From Endomicrobium sp. (GTDB lineage: Bacteria > Elusimicrobiota > Endomicrobiia > Endomicrobiales > Endomicrobiaceae), in assembly GCA_031277075.1 (NCBI GenBank), contig JAISLV010000121.1, forward strand, positions 1 through 9,031: a stretch of DNA of 9,031 nucleotides, in the 5' to 3' direction. Below, in pieces: positions 1 through 6,497 of this stretch. The position numbers and the translations under genes were made by a program. Numbering within the stretch: position 1 is the stretch's first letter; each line of letters starts with the position of its first letter. The notes beneath the pieces are model-generated. The model saw only the letters and a program-made list of their open reading frames with translations, had not been told where the DNA came from and searched no databases.

Positions 1-31
1 AAAATAATAAAACAATAATAATATTTTTCAT
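1..31 (-). CDS. 5' end of a gene with a hydrophobic N-terminus (partial)
   Basis: Only the first ten codons are inside the window. The ATG at 31-29 is followed by MKNIIIVLLF, a short basic start running into a hydrophobic stretch, as in a signal peptide or N-terminal membrane anchor. A strong ribosome binding site, GGAGG, lies at 42-38 with a 6-nt spacer, and a sigma70-like promoter lies at 70-98. These signals make a real start likely although almost no protein is visible. The gene runs out of the window at position 1. Its promoter suggests it is transcribed separately from the kinase operon upstream. The function cannot be told from ten residues. Confidence 0.7.
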   Translation of the reverse strand, partial: MKNIIIVLLF

Positions 32-69
32 AATAATCCTCCAAGGTTTTTAATAAAAATCATTCTTAC

Positions 70-98
70 ATTTTAACTTTTTAAGCAACAAAGGTCAA
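70..98 (-). promoter_or_regulatory. Sigma70-like promoter for the gene starting at 31
   Basis: On the minus strand, TTGACC (98-93) is separated by exactly 17 nt from TAAAAT (75-70). The -35 box matches five of six consensus bases, as does the -10 box, and the spacing is optimal. The expected transcription start is near 63, giving a leader of about 30 nt that contains the GGAGG site. It lies just beyond the stop codon of the upstream kinase. Confidence 0.65.
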
Positions 99-134
99 TA
101 ATACTGCAAGGAGCGCGTCTTTGGGTCTTAGTCG

Positions 135-818
135 TCATATCGCAAAAGGCAGACGTATAATAATATCCGTTCCTTTGCCGAGCCGGCTTTGCGCTTTTAT
201 CGAACCGCCGGACATCTCAATCACCTGTTTTGCTACGGTAAGCGACATTCCTAAGGCTTTAGCTTGTTTTGTAGAAAACAAAGGGTCAAAACACTGTTCT
301 AAAGTAGGCTCGTCCATTCCTTTTCCTTCGTCTGAAATTTCTATTGCCGCTTCGCCCGCGTCTAGATATGTTTTTACTGAAATTCTGCCGCCGTTTTCCA
401 TAGCTTCTTTTGCGTTTTTTATTACGCTTCTTATCGCCCGTTTAAACCTTTCTGCGTCGACGCTGACTTTGACGCTTTCAAGCTGCGCGTCAAAATAAAT
501 ATTTTCTTCTCTCTCTTGCGCCAAAACTTCTTCAATTAAAACGCTTAAATCGTTTTCGCTAAACGCAAGCCGTTTTACTCTGGTCATATCAAGCAGCTCT
601 ACTATCATAGCGTTTAGTCTGTCGGCTTCGCTTGAAAGCATTTTAAGCATTTTATTAGGCGTTTCGCCGTCAAGTTTGACGGAATTTTTAAAATAGTAGA
701 CTATGTTTTTTATGCTTGAAAGAGGATTTTTTAAATCGTGCGAAACCGCCGAAGCGAACTTGCCTATTGCGTCAAGTTTCTCGCGGTTAAGCTCTTCTTT
801 TTGCTCGGCGGTTTTCAT
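135..818 (-). CDS. Soluble sensor-less histidine kinase with degenerate G2 box
   Basis: Histidine kinase core of 227 aa with no membrane segment and no recognisable input domain. The H-box lies almost at the N-terminus (SAVSHDLKNP, phospho-acceptor His27). It is followed by the dimerisation helices, an N-box with Asn135 (IKNAKEAM), a G1 box DEGKGM (163-168) and an F-box DPLFST (178-183). The G2 box, GxGLGL in typical kinases, reads ALGMSL (188-193), so two glycines are missing and ATP-lid function may be altered. The ATG at 818 has GGAGG with 8 nt spacing and lies 3 nt beyond the stop of the response regulator gene, so the two are surely co-transcribed. The H-box region resembles the membrane kinase encoded at 1847-3427, suggesting duplication. 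It may act as kinase, phosphatase or phosphotransfer partner for the neighbouring regulator. The ligand or signal is unknown. Confidence 0.9.
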   Translation of the reverse strand: MKTAEQKEELNREKLDAIGKFASAVSHDLKNPLSSIKNIVYYFKNSVKLDGETPNKMLKMLSSEADRLNAMIVELLDMTRVKRLAFSENDLSVLIEEVLAQEREENIYFDAQLESVKVSVDAERFKRAIRSVIKNAKEAMENGGRISVKTYLDAGEAAIEISDEGKGMDEPTLEQCFDPLFSTKQAKALGMSLTVAKQVIEMSGGSIKAQSRLGKGTDIIIRLPFAI

Positions 819-821
819 ATT

Positions 822-1844
822 CTAATCCTCCAAAAGTTTTACAAGCTGGGAATTGTCGCTTGACTTCTGAAAAAATACGGCGTTTTCTTTCAATATTTCG
901 TTTTTTTGATTTTCAAAGTCCGTCAATACTATAAGTTTGCGTTTAAGCTCTTTTTCTTTGAGTTTTTTGATAAAATGCTCGGGGTCGCATTCGCCTTGCA
1001 AATCGCAAATCACGGCTTCGTAGACAAACCAATCGGGGAAACGGAAAAAACTTTCCGAAGTTTGATAATAAGAAGCGTCATAGCCTTTTGCCACTAGCGA
1101 AATTTTTAAATTATTTGAATTTATAGTGTCGGAACTTATTATGGCTACTTTCTTTTTTTTGCTGCGGCTTAAAAACATTTCAAGTTCCGCCCTCGTAACA
1201 GGAAGCTCAATATTTTTAATTCCGCTTACGGCTAAAGACTGCTCGCCTAGAGTTATAAGACTGTCCGATTTGCCCGACGCTTTTATTTTTTCTATGAACT
1301 CGGCGTTTGACGGCGATAAACTTGTAAACATTATCTCAGGCAATCTGCGCGAGGCAAACGCAAAAGCCTTTGAAGAGTCCGCCGCGCTTAAAACAGTGTA
1401 TCCGTAAGATTTCAAAATTTGCGACAATCCGCCCGACGATTCGGCGTCAACGTCCACAAGAAAAGCCGTCGGCTTTGACGCTATTTCCCTTATCGTGCTT
1501 AAAACGTCCTCTATTTCAAAAGGCTTGCTTATACATGCAAAAGCCCCTTCCTGTATAGATTCTCTTATCAAATCGTTCATAGCGTAAGCGGTCATCATCA
1601 CAGTTATGGTTTCGGGGCTTATTTTTTTCATTTCTTTAAGCGCGTCTACGCCGTTTAGTCCCGGCATTCTTATGTCAAAAAAAGCTATGTCAAAAACGCC
1701 GTTTTTAACAAACTCTAAGGCTTCTTTTCCGTCTTGCGCTATTTGAACGGTATGCCCTTCTATTTCAAGAATGCTCGCCATAGAAAAACGCAATCCCTCT
1801 TCGTCGTCGGCTATTAAAATATTGAGTTTTTTATTCATATCCAT
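822..1844 (-). CDS. Response regulator: one intact receiver plus two receiver-like domains
   Basis: Protein of 340 aa. Residues 7-123 form a canonical receiver: acidic pair Asp13/Asp14, phospho-acceptor Asp57 in FFDIRMPG, Thr85 and Lys107 followed by Pro. Residues about 126-228 show the same alternating beta/alpha pattern (starting AFLVDVD) but have Thr where the phospho-acceptor Asp should be (IMFTSL). Residues about 231-340 look like a third receiver (starting KVAIISSD), with an Asp in VICDLQ and a Lys in FFQKSSD, but without a proper acidic pair. There is no helix-turn-helix, GGDEF, EAL or other output domain. The gene starts 2 nt after the stop of the membrane kinase gene and is followed within 3 nt by a second kinase gene. 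It probably works as a phosphorelay or protein-interaction hub. Assignment of the first domain is firm; that of the other two rests on pattern only. Confidence 0.9.
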   Translation of the reverse strand: MDMNKKLNILIADDEEGLRFSMASILEIEGHTVQIAQDGKEALEFVKNGVFDIAFFDIRMPGLNGVDALKEMKKISPETITVMMTAYAMNDLIRESIQEGAFACISKPFEIEDVLSTIREIASKPTAFLVDVDAESSGGLSQILKSYGYTVLSAADSSKAFAFASRRLPEIMFTSLSPSNAEFIEKIKASGKSDSLITLGEQSLAVSGIKNIELPVTRAELEMFLSRSKKKKVAIISSDTINSNNLKISLVAKGYDASYYQTSESFFRFPDWFVYEAVICDLQGECDPEHFIKKLKEKELKRKLIVLTDFENQKNEILKENAVFFQKSSDNSQLVKLLED

Positions 1845-1846
1845 TT

Positions 1847-3427
1847 TTACCCCAGAGGAAGCGTTATTGTAAACTTTGTTCCAAGCCCCTCGACGCTTTG
1901 CGCCGAAATTTTTCCGAAATGCGCCTCTACTATTTCTTTTACTATTGAAAGTCCTAGTCCTATTCCTTTAAGTTTTGTTGAAAAAAGAGGCTCAAAAATA
2001 TGCGATATGGTTTCTTGACTCATTCCCATGCCGTTGTCTTCTATTGTTATTTCGGCGTATTTGGGCGTCTCGCGTTCGCATATTGTAATTTCGCCGCCGT
2101 TTGGCATAGCGTCTTTCGCGTTTGAAACGATATTTATTATCACTTGCGTCATTTTGTCGGGGTCAAGCATAACTTTAAATTTTCCGAACTTTTTTACAAG
2201 CCTTATATTTGCGGGCAGAGGCACGTTTGCCACAGCCTTTTCCATAAAATCGTCCATATAAGTTTCAAGTTTATTAAGTTTTTTTGCTTTTGAATAATCC
2301 AGCAAATCTGTAATAATTTTATTTGCTCTTGCGACGTCCGCCGAAAGCATTTCAAGCATTTTTTTCGTTTTATCGTCTTTAAAAACGCCTGTGCGCGTAA
2401 AATAATACGATATGTTTTTAAGGCTGGCTAAAGGGTTTCTAAGTTCGTGCGCCACAGACGAAGCAAGACGCCCTATAGTCGCAAATTTTTCGGAACGCAC
2501 AAGCTCTTCTTGTATATTTTGAATTTTGTTTAAAGTCTCTTCAAGCTCTTTGCCGCGCTGTTCAAGCATAGCTTTAAGTTTAAGCAAATCCTGTTTTTCG
2601 CTGTTTAATTCGTCGACGTAATTTTTTAAATCTTGCGCCATAGAGTTAAAACTTTCAGCCAAGTCGCTGAGTTCGTCGTTCGAAGTGAGAGGCGCTCTGT
2701 AAGATAAGTCGCCCGACGCTATTTTTTTCGTGCCGTCGACAAGCTCTTTTATAGGAGTGACTATGGCTTTTACGAAAATATTTGCGATAAGTATGCTTAA
2801 TACTACGACTATCAAAGTGATAGTCAAAACGGTTTGCGAACTGCTGGTTATTTTTTTATTTACGTCTTCAAGCGTTACGCCCACTCTTATCAAACCCACT
2901 ATTTCGCCTCTGTCGTCGTCTCTTATGCTATTGTTTGCAAGGGAAGCGCCCGCTATTTCTTTTTGCTGGTCGTAAGATATTACTGGAACGATAACCTCAT
3001 AGACGTCAATATTTTTAAGTTTATAGTAATTTGCCTTGCCCGCTTTTGCCCCAAAAAGCACGGCGTCTGAAATGTCGGGCTTATTGTAAAAAAGAAAATC
3101 GCTTATTTCAACGCTGTTTAAATGAGATTGCCCAAGCGCGGATATATTTATGTCGTAAATAACCGCATATGCGACGTCTTCGTCGGCTTTTCTTGCGTTT
3201 TCCGCCAAATTATTCAGATAATCTTTATCGGGAGTAATAATATTAAAATTTGAATTGTCCGCTATTGTTTCGGCAATTTTTTTGGCTCTTTTCTCAATTG
3301 AAGCCTGCAAAACGTTTTTTTGAGTATAAATGAAGAAAGCAGTCAGAGCCAGCGCGGTAAAAACTACGGATAGAGTTATTACGGAGATGAATTTAAATTT
3401 CAGGCTGAAATGAAGTTTTGTTTTCAT
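1847..3427 (-). CDS. Membrane sensor histidine kinase (Cache-like, HAMP, HisKA, HATPase)
   Basis: Inner-membrane sensor kinase, 526 aa from the ATG at 3427. TM1 lies at about 11-36 and is followed by a roughly 160-residue extracytoplasmic domain with Cache/PAS-like wording (AVIYDIN, VIVPVIS, GLIRVGVTLE). TM2 is at about 199-221, HAMP at about 219-271 and a coiled coil at about 271-313. The H-box is SSVAHELRNP with His327, the N-box Asn436 (VSNAKDAM), G1 DNGMGM from 464, the F-box EPLFST and an intact G2 (GIGLGL). All catalytic boxes are present, so it should autophosphorylate and feed the regulator encoded 2 nt downstream. The frame is open to ATGs at 3490 and 3514. The extra 29 residues are Arg-rich with different codon use. 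The 3490 ATG has AAGGGA about 10 nt upstream, whereas 3427 lacks a clear ribosome binding site. I prefer 3427 because TM1 then follows a normal short N-tail, but the start is uncertain. Confidence 0.88.
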   Translation of the reverse strand: MKTKLHFSLKFKFISVITLSVVFTALALTAFFIYTQKNVLQASIEKRAKKIAETIADNSNFNIITPDKDYLNNLAENARKADEDVAYAVIYDINISALGQSHLNSVEISDFLFYNKPDISDAVLFGAKAGKANYYKLKNIDVYEVIVPVISYDQQKEIAGASLANNSIRDDDRGEIVGLIRVGVTLEDVNKKITSSSQTVLTITLIVVVLSILIANIFVKAIVTPIKELVDGTKKIASGDLSYRAPLTSNDELSDLAESFNSMAQDLKNYVDELNSEKQDLLKLKAMLEQRGKELEETLNKIQNIQEELVRSEKFATIGRLASSVAHELRNPLASLKNISYYFTRTGVFKDDKTKKMLEMLSADVARANKIITDLLDYSKAKKLNKLETYMDDFMEKAVANVPLPANIRLVKKFGKFKVMLDPDKMTQVIINIVSNAKDAMPNGGEITICERETPKYAEITIEDNGMGMSQETISHIFEPLFSTKLKGIGLGLSIVKEIVEAHFGKISAQSVEGLGTKFTITLPLG

Positions 3428-3561
3428 GTTTGGGCGTCTTGTAAAAACCCTAACGCCTATCCTTGCCGCGCCTTTGGGACGCTGCCGCATATAGAGATTG
3501 TCCCTTAGCGTCATTGCGGTATTTTCGCGTCAGAAAATTTGTCCGTCCTTACAAAAAAATC
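3428..3561 (-). other. Spacer between tRNA-Thr and the sensor kinase gene
   Basis: The mature tRNA sequence is followed directly by GATTTTTTTG. This T-run lacks a separate stem in front of it, so it is not a convincing intrinsic terminator. No -35/-10 pair that I trust is visible before the kinase gene. The kinase operon may therefore be read through from the tRNA promoter. Part of this stretch (up to 3514) is in frame with the kinase and could be coding if an upstream ATG is used. Confidence 0.4.
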
Positions 3562-3634
3562 AGCCGACGATAGGGTTTGAACCTACGACCTGCGGTTTAC
3601 AAAACCGCTGCTCTACCAGCTGAGCTACGTCGGC
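3562..3634 (-). tRNA. tRNA-Thr (anticodon UGU)
   Basis: A complete 73-nt cloverleaf can be folded by eye on the minus strand. The 7-bp acceptor stem pairs GCCGACG with CGTCGGC, with T as discriminator. The D-arm is GCTC/GAGC. The anticodon stem GCGGT/ACCGC carries the loop TTTGTAA, placing anticodon TGT at 3601-3599, which reads ACA and other Thr codons. The T-arm is GTAGG-TTCAAAC-CCTAT. The 3' CCA is not encoded and would be added by nucleotidyltransferase. A near-consensus promoter lies about 80 nt upstream. Confidence 0.96.
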
Positions 3635-3723
3635 GTCTTTAAAAGAGAAAGCGCAAGCTATTTGAAAGCCGAAAGATAAAATTTAAAAAAATACGTTTCA
3701 TCGCGCGGCTAGAATAGAAAATA

Positions 3724-3752
3724 ATTATACTTTTTAATTAAATCATAGTCAA
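3724..3752 (-). promoter_or_regulatory. Near-consensus sigma70 promoter for tRNA-Thr
   Basis: On the minus strand TTGACT (3752-3747) is followed after 17 nt by TATAAT (3729-3724). The -10 box is perfect and the -35 box differs only in its last base. Transcription should begin near 3717, giving a leader of about 80 nt before the tRNA. Strong promoters are usual for tRNA genes. With no clear terminator after the tRNA, some transcripts may continue into the histidine kinase operon; that is inference. The upstream neighbour, rpsA, ends at 3807. Confidence 0.8.
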
Positions 3753-3806
3753 AAGCTAACTGCGCTTTAACTGCGCCGTTTATCGCTGTCGCCAACGAAA
3801 CGCCAT

Positions 3807-5477
3807 TTATTCTTCCGTCAAAATATCGCCGAGAGAAGGCGTTTTTTCGGCGTTTGCGTATTTTTTTACAAGTTCTTTTTCTCTTTCGTATTCAAGTTTT
3901 TTTATTGAAGCTTCAATTTTTCTGTCTTTTATGTCCACTTTTATTATTTTTGCTTCAACTTCGTCGCCCTCTTTTACAAAACGTTTGTCTTTATCTTGAT
4001 TTAAAGAACTTATCTCGTTATTTTTTATTAAAACCTCAACGCCCGCCTCAATCTCGACAAAAACGCCGAACTCTGCGGTTCTCGCCGCTTTTCCGCTTAC
4101 GATAGCTCCGACTTTATACTTTTTATACGGGTCGGGCAGCGTATGTTTTATTGAAAGAGAAATTTTTTCTTTCTGCGGATTTACTTCCAAAATCATCACT
4201 TCTATTTCGTCGCCTTTTTTTACAGCGTCTTCCGGGCGTTTCACTTTTTTAGTCCACGAAAAATCGCTTATATGAACAAGCCCTTCTATTCCCTCCGGCA
4301 GTTTTACAAAAGCTCCGAAAGGCATTAGGTTTGCGACGATTCCTTTAACTTTTGTCCCGGGAGCGTAATGTCTAAAAGCCTCGTCCCAAGGATTGGGCTG
4401 CATTTTTTTTACAGAAAGAGCTATTTTTTTATTTTCCTGATTTACTTCTATAATTTTTACTTCAATTTCGTTTCCCACTTTAACGTTTTTTCTAAACGCG
4501 GCGTCGCCGTCGTTCCAAGCGTATTCTGAAATATGAAGCAGCCCTTCTATTCCCTGTTCAAGCTCTACGAAAGCTCCGTAATCGGCTACGGAAGAAACTT
4601 TGCCTTTCATAATGAGACCTACGGGAAATCTCTCGCGCGCGGAATCCCAAGGCTGAGCCGTCAAACTTTTCATATTTAAAGAAATTTTTCCGCTTGCCTT
4701 ATCAACTTTCATTACCTGAACTCTTATTTTTTGACCTTGATGCAAAAGGTCTTCAACTTTTTTAACTTTATACCAAGCCATCTCGCCTATATGCAAAAGC
4801 CCGTCTATGCCGCCCAAATCTACAAAAGCTCCGAAATTGACAATTCTTGCCACTGTGCCGTCAACAATTTGTCCTTCGGCTATACTTTCTAAAACGGAAT
4901 TCCTTTTCGCCGTTTTTTCGTCTTCCAAAATTTTTCGGCGGGAAATTACTACTTTCTTATCTTTTCTGTCAAATTCGGTAATTGTCGTTTCGTAAGATTT
5001 TCCTACGTATTTTTCAGGTTCTTTTACAAAATGCGTATCTATCTGGGAAATAGGCAAAAAAGCGTTAACGCCGCCGATGTCGGCTATAAAACCGCCTTTT
5101 ACCGTTTTTAAAATATGGGCGCGGGCATGCTTGCCTTCTCTGTAAAGTTTTTCGGCATTGTCCCAAGCCTCTTTTTCAACGACTTCTCTGTATGAAAGAA
5201 CGGGCTGCCCATGCATATTTAAAACTTTCACTTTAACGCTAGCGCCCTGCTTAAGCTCTGACGGAACATTCCCTTCCTCAAATTCGTTTTTTGGTATAAG
5301 CCCTTCGGACTTTATCCCCAAATCAACCAAAAAACCGTCCTCGTTTTCGCCTATTATCGTTACGACAATTTCTTTGCCCGCAAATATGCCGCCCGAAGCG
5401 TCGTAATCTTTCATAAGGTCTGCCATGCTTACTTCTTCGTTTTCTTCAAATTTAGTTATTGTCTTATCTAAAGCCAT
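3807..5477 (-). CDS. rpsA: 30S ribosomal protein S1
   Basis: Full-length S1, 556 aa, with six S1/OB-fold RNA-binding repeats at roughly 34-101, 117-184, 202-271, 287-356, 374-444 and 458-527. The central repeats carry the family signature FGAFV-L-GIEGLLHIS (for example VNFGAFVDLGGIDGLLHIGE and ADYGAFVELEQGIEGLLHIS). Repeats 1, 2 and 6 are more divergent, as is usual because the first two dock S1 to the ribosome. In proteobacteria S1 melts mRNA at the 30S platform and promotes initiation. The ATG at 5477 has GGAG at 5487-5484 with 6 nt spacing. It lies 72 nt downstream of ispH; ispH-rpsA adjacency, or even fusion, is known in several phyla, so co-transcription is likely. A hairpin-forming leader lies in the gap. 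No clear intrinsic terminator is visible after the stop. Confidence 0.97.
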   Translation of the reverse strand: MALDKTITKFEENEEVSMADLMKDYDASGGIFAGKEIVVTIIGENEDGFLVDLGIKSEGLIPKNEFEEGNVPSELKQGASVKVKVLNMHGQPVLSYREVVEKEAWDNAEKLYREGKHARAHILKTVKGGFIADIGGVNAFLPISQIDTHFVKEPEKYVGKSYETTITEFDRKDKKVVISRRKILEDEKTAKRNSVLESIAEGQIVDGTVARIVNFGAFVDLGGIDGLLHIGEMAWYKVKKVEDLLHQGQKIRVQVMKVDKASGKISLNMKSLTAQPWDSARERFPVGLIMKGKVSSVADYGAFVELEQGIEGLLHISEYAWNDGDAAFRKNVKVGNEIEVKIIEVNQENKKIALSVKKMQPNPWDEAFRHYAPGTKVKGIVANLMPFGAFVKLPEGIEGLVHISDFSWTKKVKRPEDAVKKGDEIEVMILEVNPQKEKISLSIKHTLPDPYKKYKVGAIVSGKAARTAEFGVFVEIEAGVEVLIKNNEISSLNQDKDKRFVKEGDEVEAKIIKVDIKDRKIEASIKKLEYEREKELVKKYANAEKTPSLGDILTEE

Positions 5478-5490
5478 TGTTTTCTCCGGT

Positions 5491-5534
5491 TTTTTTAATT
5501 CTAACTCGCCGCTAAATAATCAGCGGTTAAAAAA
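5491..5534 (-). promoter_or_regulatory. Possible stem-loop in the rpsA leader
   Basis: Between ispH and rpsA the minus-strand transcript contains CCGCT (5526-5522) and AGCGG (5513-5509) around an 8-nt loop. They are flanked by TTTTTTAA (5534-5527) and TTAAAAAA (5498-5491), which can extend the pairing with a 10-nt bulge on one side. The structure ends just before the GGAG site of rpsA. There is no T-run directly after the stem, so it is not a terminator. A role in S1 autoregulation or mRNA processing is possible but unproven. Confidence 0.35.
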
Positions 5535-5549
5535 TTCCATATTTTACGT

Positions 5550-6497
5550 TTATTGAACTTTATTTTTGTTCGTCCTTATTCCTGCGGCGGCGGATTTGTT
5601 TCCCGTTTTTGAGGCGCGCCTCAAGCCTGCGCTTGCCGTCAATTGCCGTTTTATCTCCTCCTTTACCTGCTTTATTATCCAGCCGGGCGTGGAAGCGCCC
5701 GCCGTAAGCCCGATTTTTTTTTGCGGCAGAGACCCTTGAGACAAAGTCTCTTTAAACCATTCGGGTTTTATTTCGCTTACCGTTTCTATGTGGCGCGTTT
5801 TTGTTTTTTGAGCGCAAATTTGGGCAAGCCTTGTGGTATTGCCCGAATTTTTACCGCCTATGACAATCATCAAATCAACTTTCGCGGCTAACTTTTGCGC
5901 GGCGTTTTGTCTGTCAAAGGTCGCTTTGCATATTGTGTTATAAACCTTTACTTTATAGCGTTTTTTTAAAGATTTTACAATATCTGAAAAATTTTTAGGC
6001 GTCTGCGTGGTCTGGCTTACTATATTTATATACGAACTTTGCCCGTTAAATTTTTCGGCTTCAAAAAAATTTTCAATGACAAAACATTTGTCCCCTCCGT
6101 AAGAGACGAGAGCGACGACTTCAGGGTGTTTTTTTTCGCCTGCTATAATTATGGTTTCGCCTTTTGAAGCGAGTTCCGTAACGATATTTTGAGCTCTTTT
6201 TACAAAAGGGCAAGTGGCGTCGATAATTTCAACGTCTTTTTTTCCTAAAAGCTCCTTGTGTAAAAAAAGAGGTATGCCGTGCGTGCGCAAAATTATTGTC
6301 GCATTTTTAACTTTTTTTGCGTCTTTCAAAGTTTTAATCCCTTCTTTTTCAAGCCTGTCAACTTCTTGCGGGTTGTGTATGATAGGTCCTAAAGTATAAG
6401 TTTTTTTATCGGCGTTGACCGCGTTTTCGGCAATGCCTATCGCTCTTTTTACTCCAAAACAAAAACCAGATTTGTCGGCTACTTTAATTTTGGTCAT
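5550..6497 (-). CDS. ispH: 4-hydroxy-3-methylbut-2-enyl diphosphate reductase
   Basis: Last enzyme of the MEP isoprenoid pathway, a cytoplasmic iron-sulfur protein converting HMBPP to IPP and DMAPP. The three cluster-binding cysteines are Cys13 (SGFCFGVKRA), Cys96 (DATCPFV) and Cys190 (NTICKAT). Substrate-site residues are recognisable at His41 (IIHNP), His124 and Glu126 (KHPEV), QTT at 162-164, GNT (219-221) and the GASTPGW motif near 267-273. The 315-aa length is normal, apart from a basic, Ala/Lys/Asn-rich tail after about residue 287 that is not part of the catalytic core. The ATG at 6497 lies inside the end of the upstream TPR gene (14-nt overlap) with GGGGGA about 4 nt before it, suggesting translational coupling. 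Its presence indicates the MEP route rather than the mevalonate route. Confidence 0.97.
   Translation of the reverse strand: MTKIKVADKSGFCFGVKRAIGIAENAVNADKKTYTLGPIIHNPQEVDRLEKEGIKTLKDAKKVKNATIILRTHGIPLFLHKELLGKKDVEIIDATCPFVKRAQNIVTELASKGETIIIAGEKKHPEVVALVSYGGDKCFVIENFFEAEKFNGQSSYINIVSQTTQTPKNFSDIVKSLKKRYKVKVYNTICKATFDRQNAAQKLAAKVDLMIVIGGKNSGNTTRLAQICAQKTKTRHIETVSEIKPEWFKETLSQGSLPQKKIGLTAGASTPGWIIKQVKEEIKRQLTASAGLRRASKTGNKSAAAGIRTNKNKVQ

Noticed and set aside
121..498. 125-codon plus-strand frame
   Set aside because: Antisense shadow of the soluble kinase gene, whose conserved boxes prove the minus strand.
3639..3701. 20-codon minus-strand frame in the tRNA leader
   Set aside because: No ribosome binding site, and it lies in the segment expected to be removed during tRNA processing.
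3753..3806. Intrinsic terminator after rpsA
   Set aside because: There is a short direct repeat (GCGCAGTTA twice) but no clear GC-rich stem followed by a T-run.
5541..5569. Separate rpsA promoter
   Set aside because: A TAAAAT -10-like box is present at 5546-5541, but nothing resembling a -35 box occurs 16-18 nt upstream.
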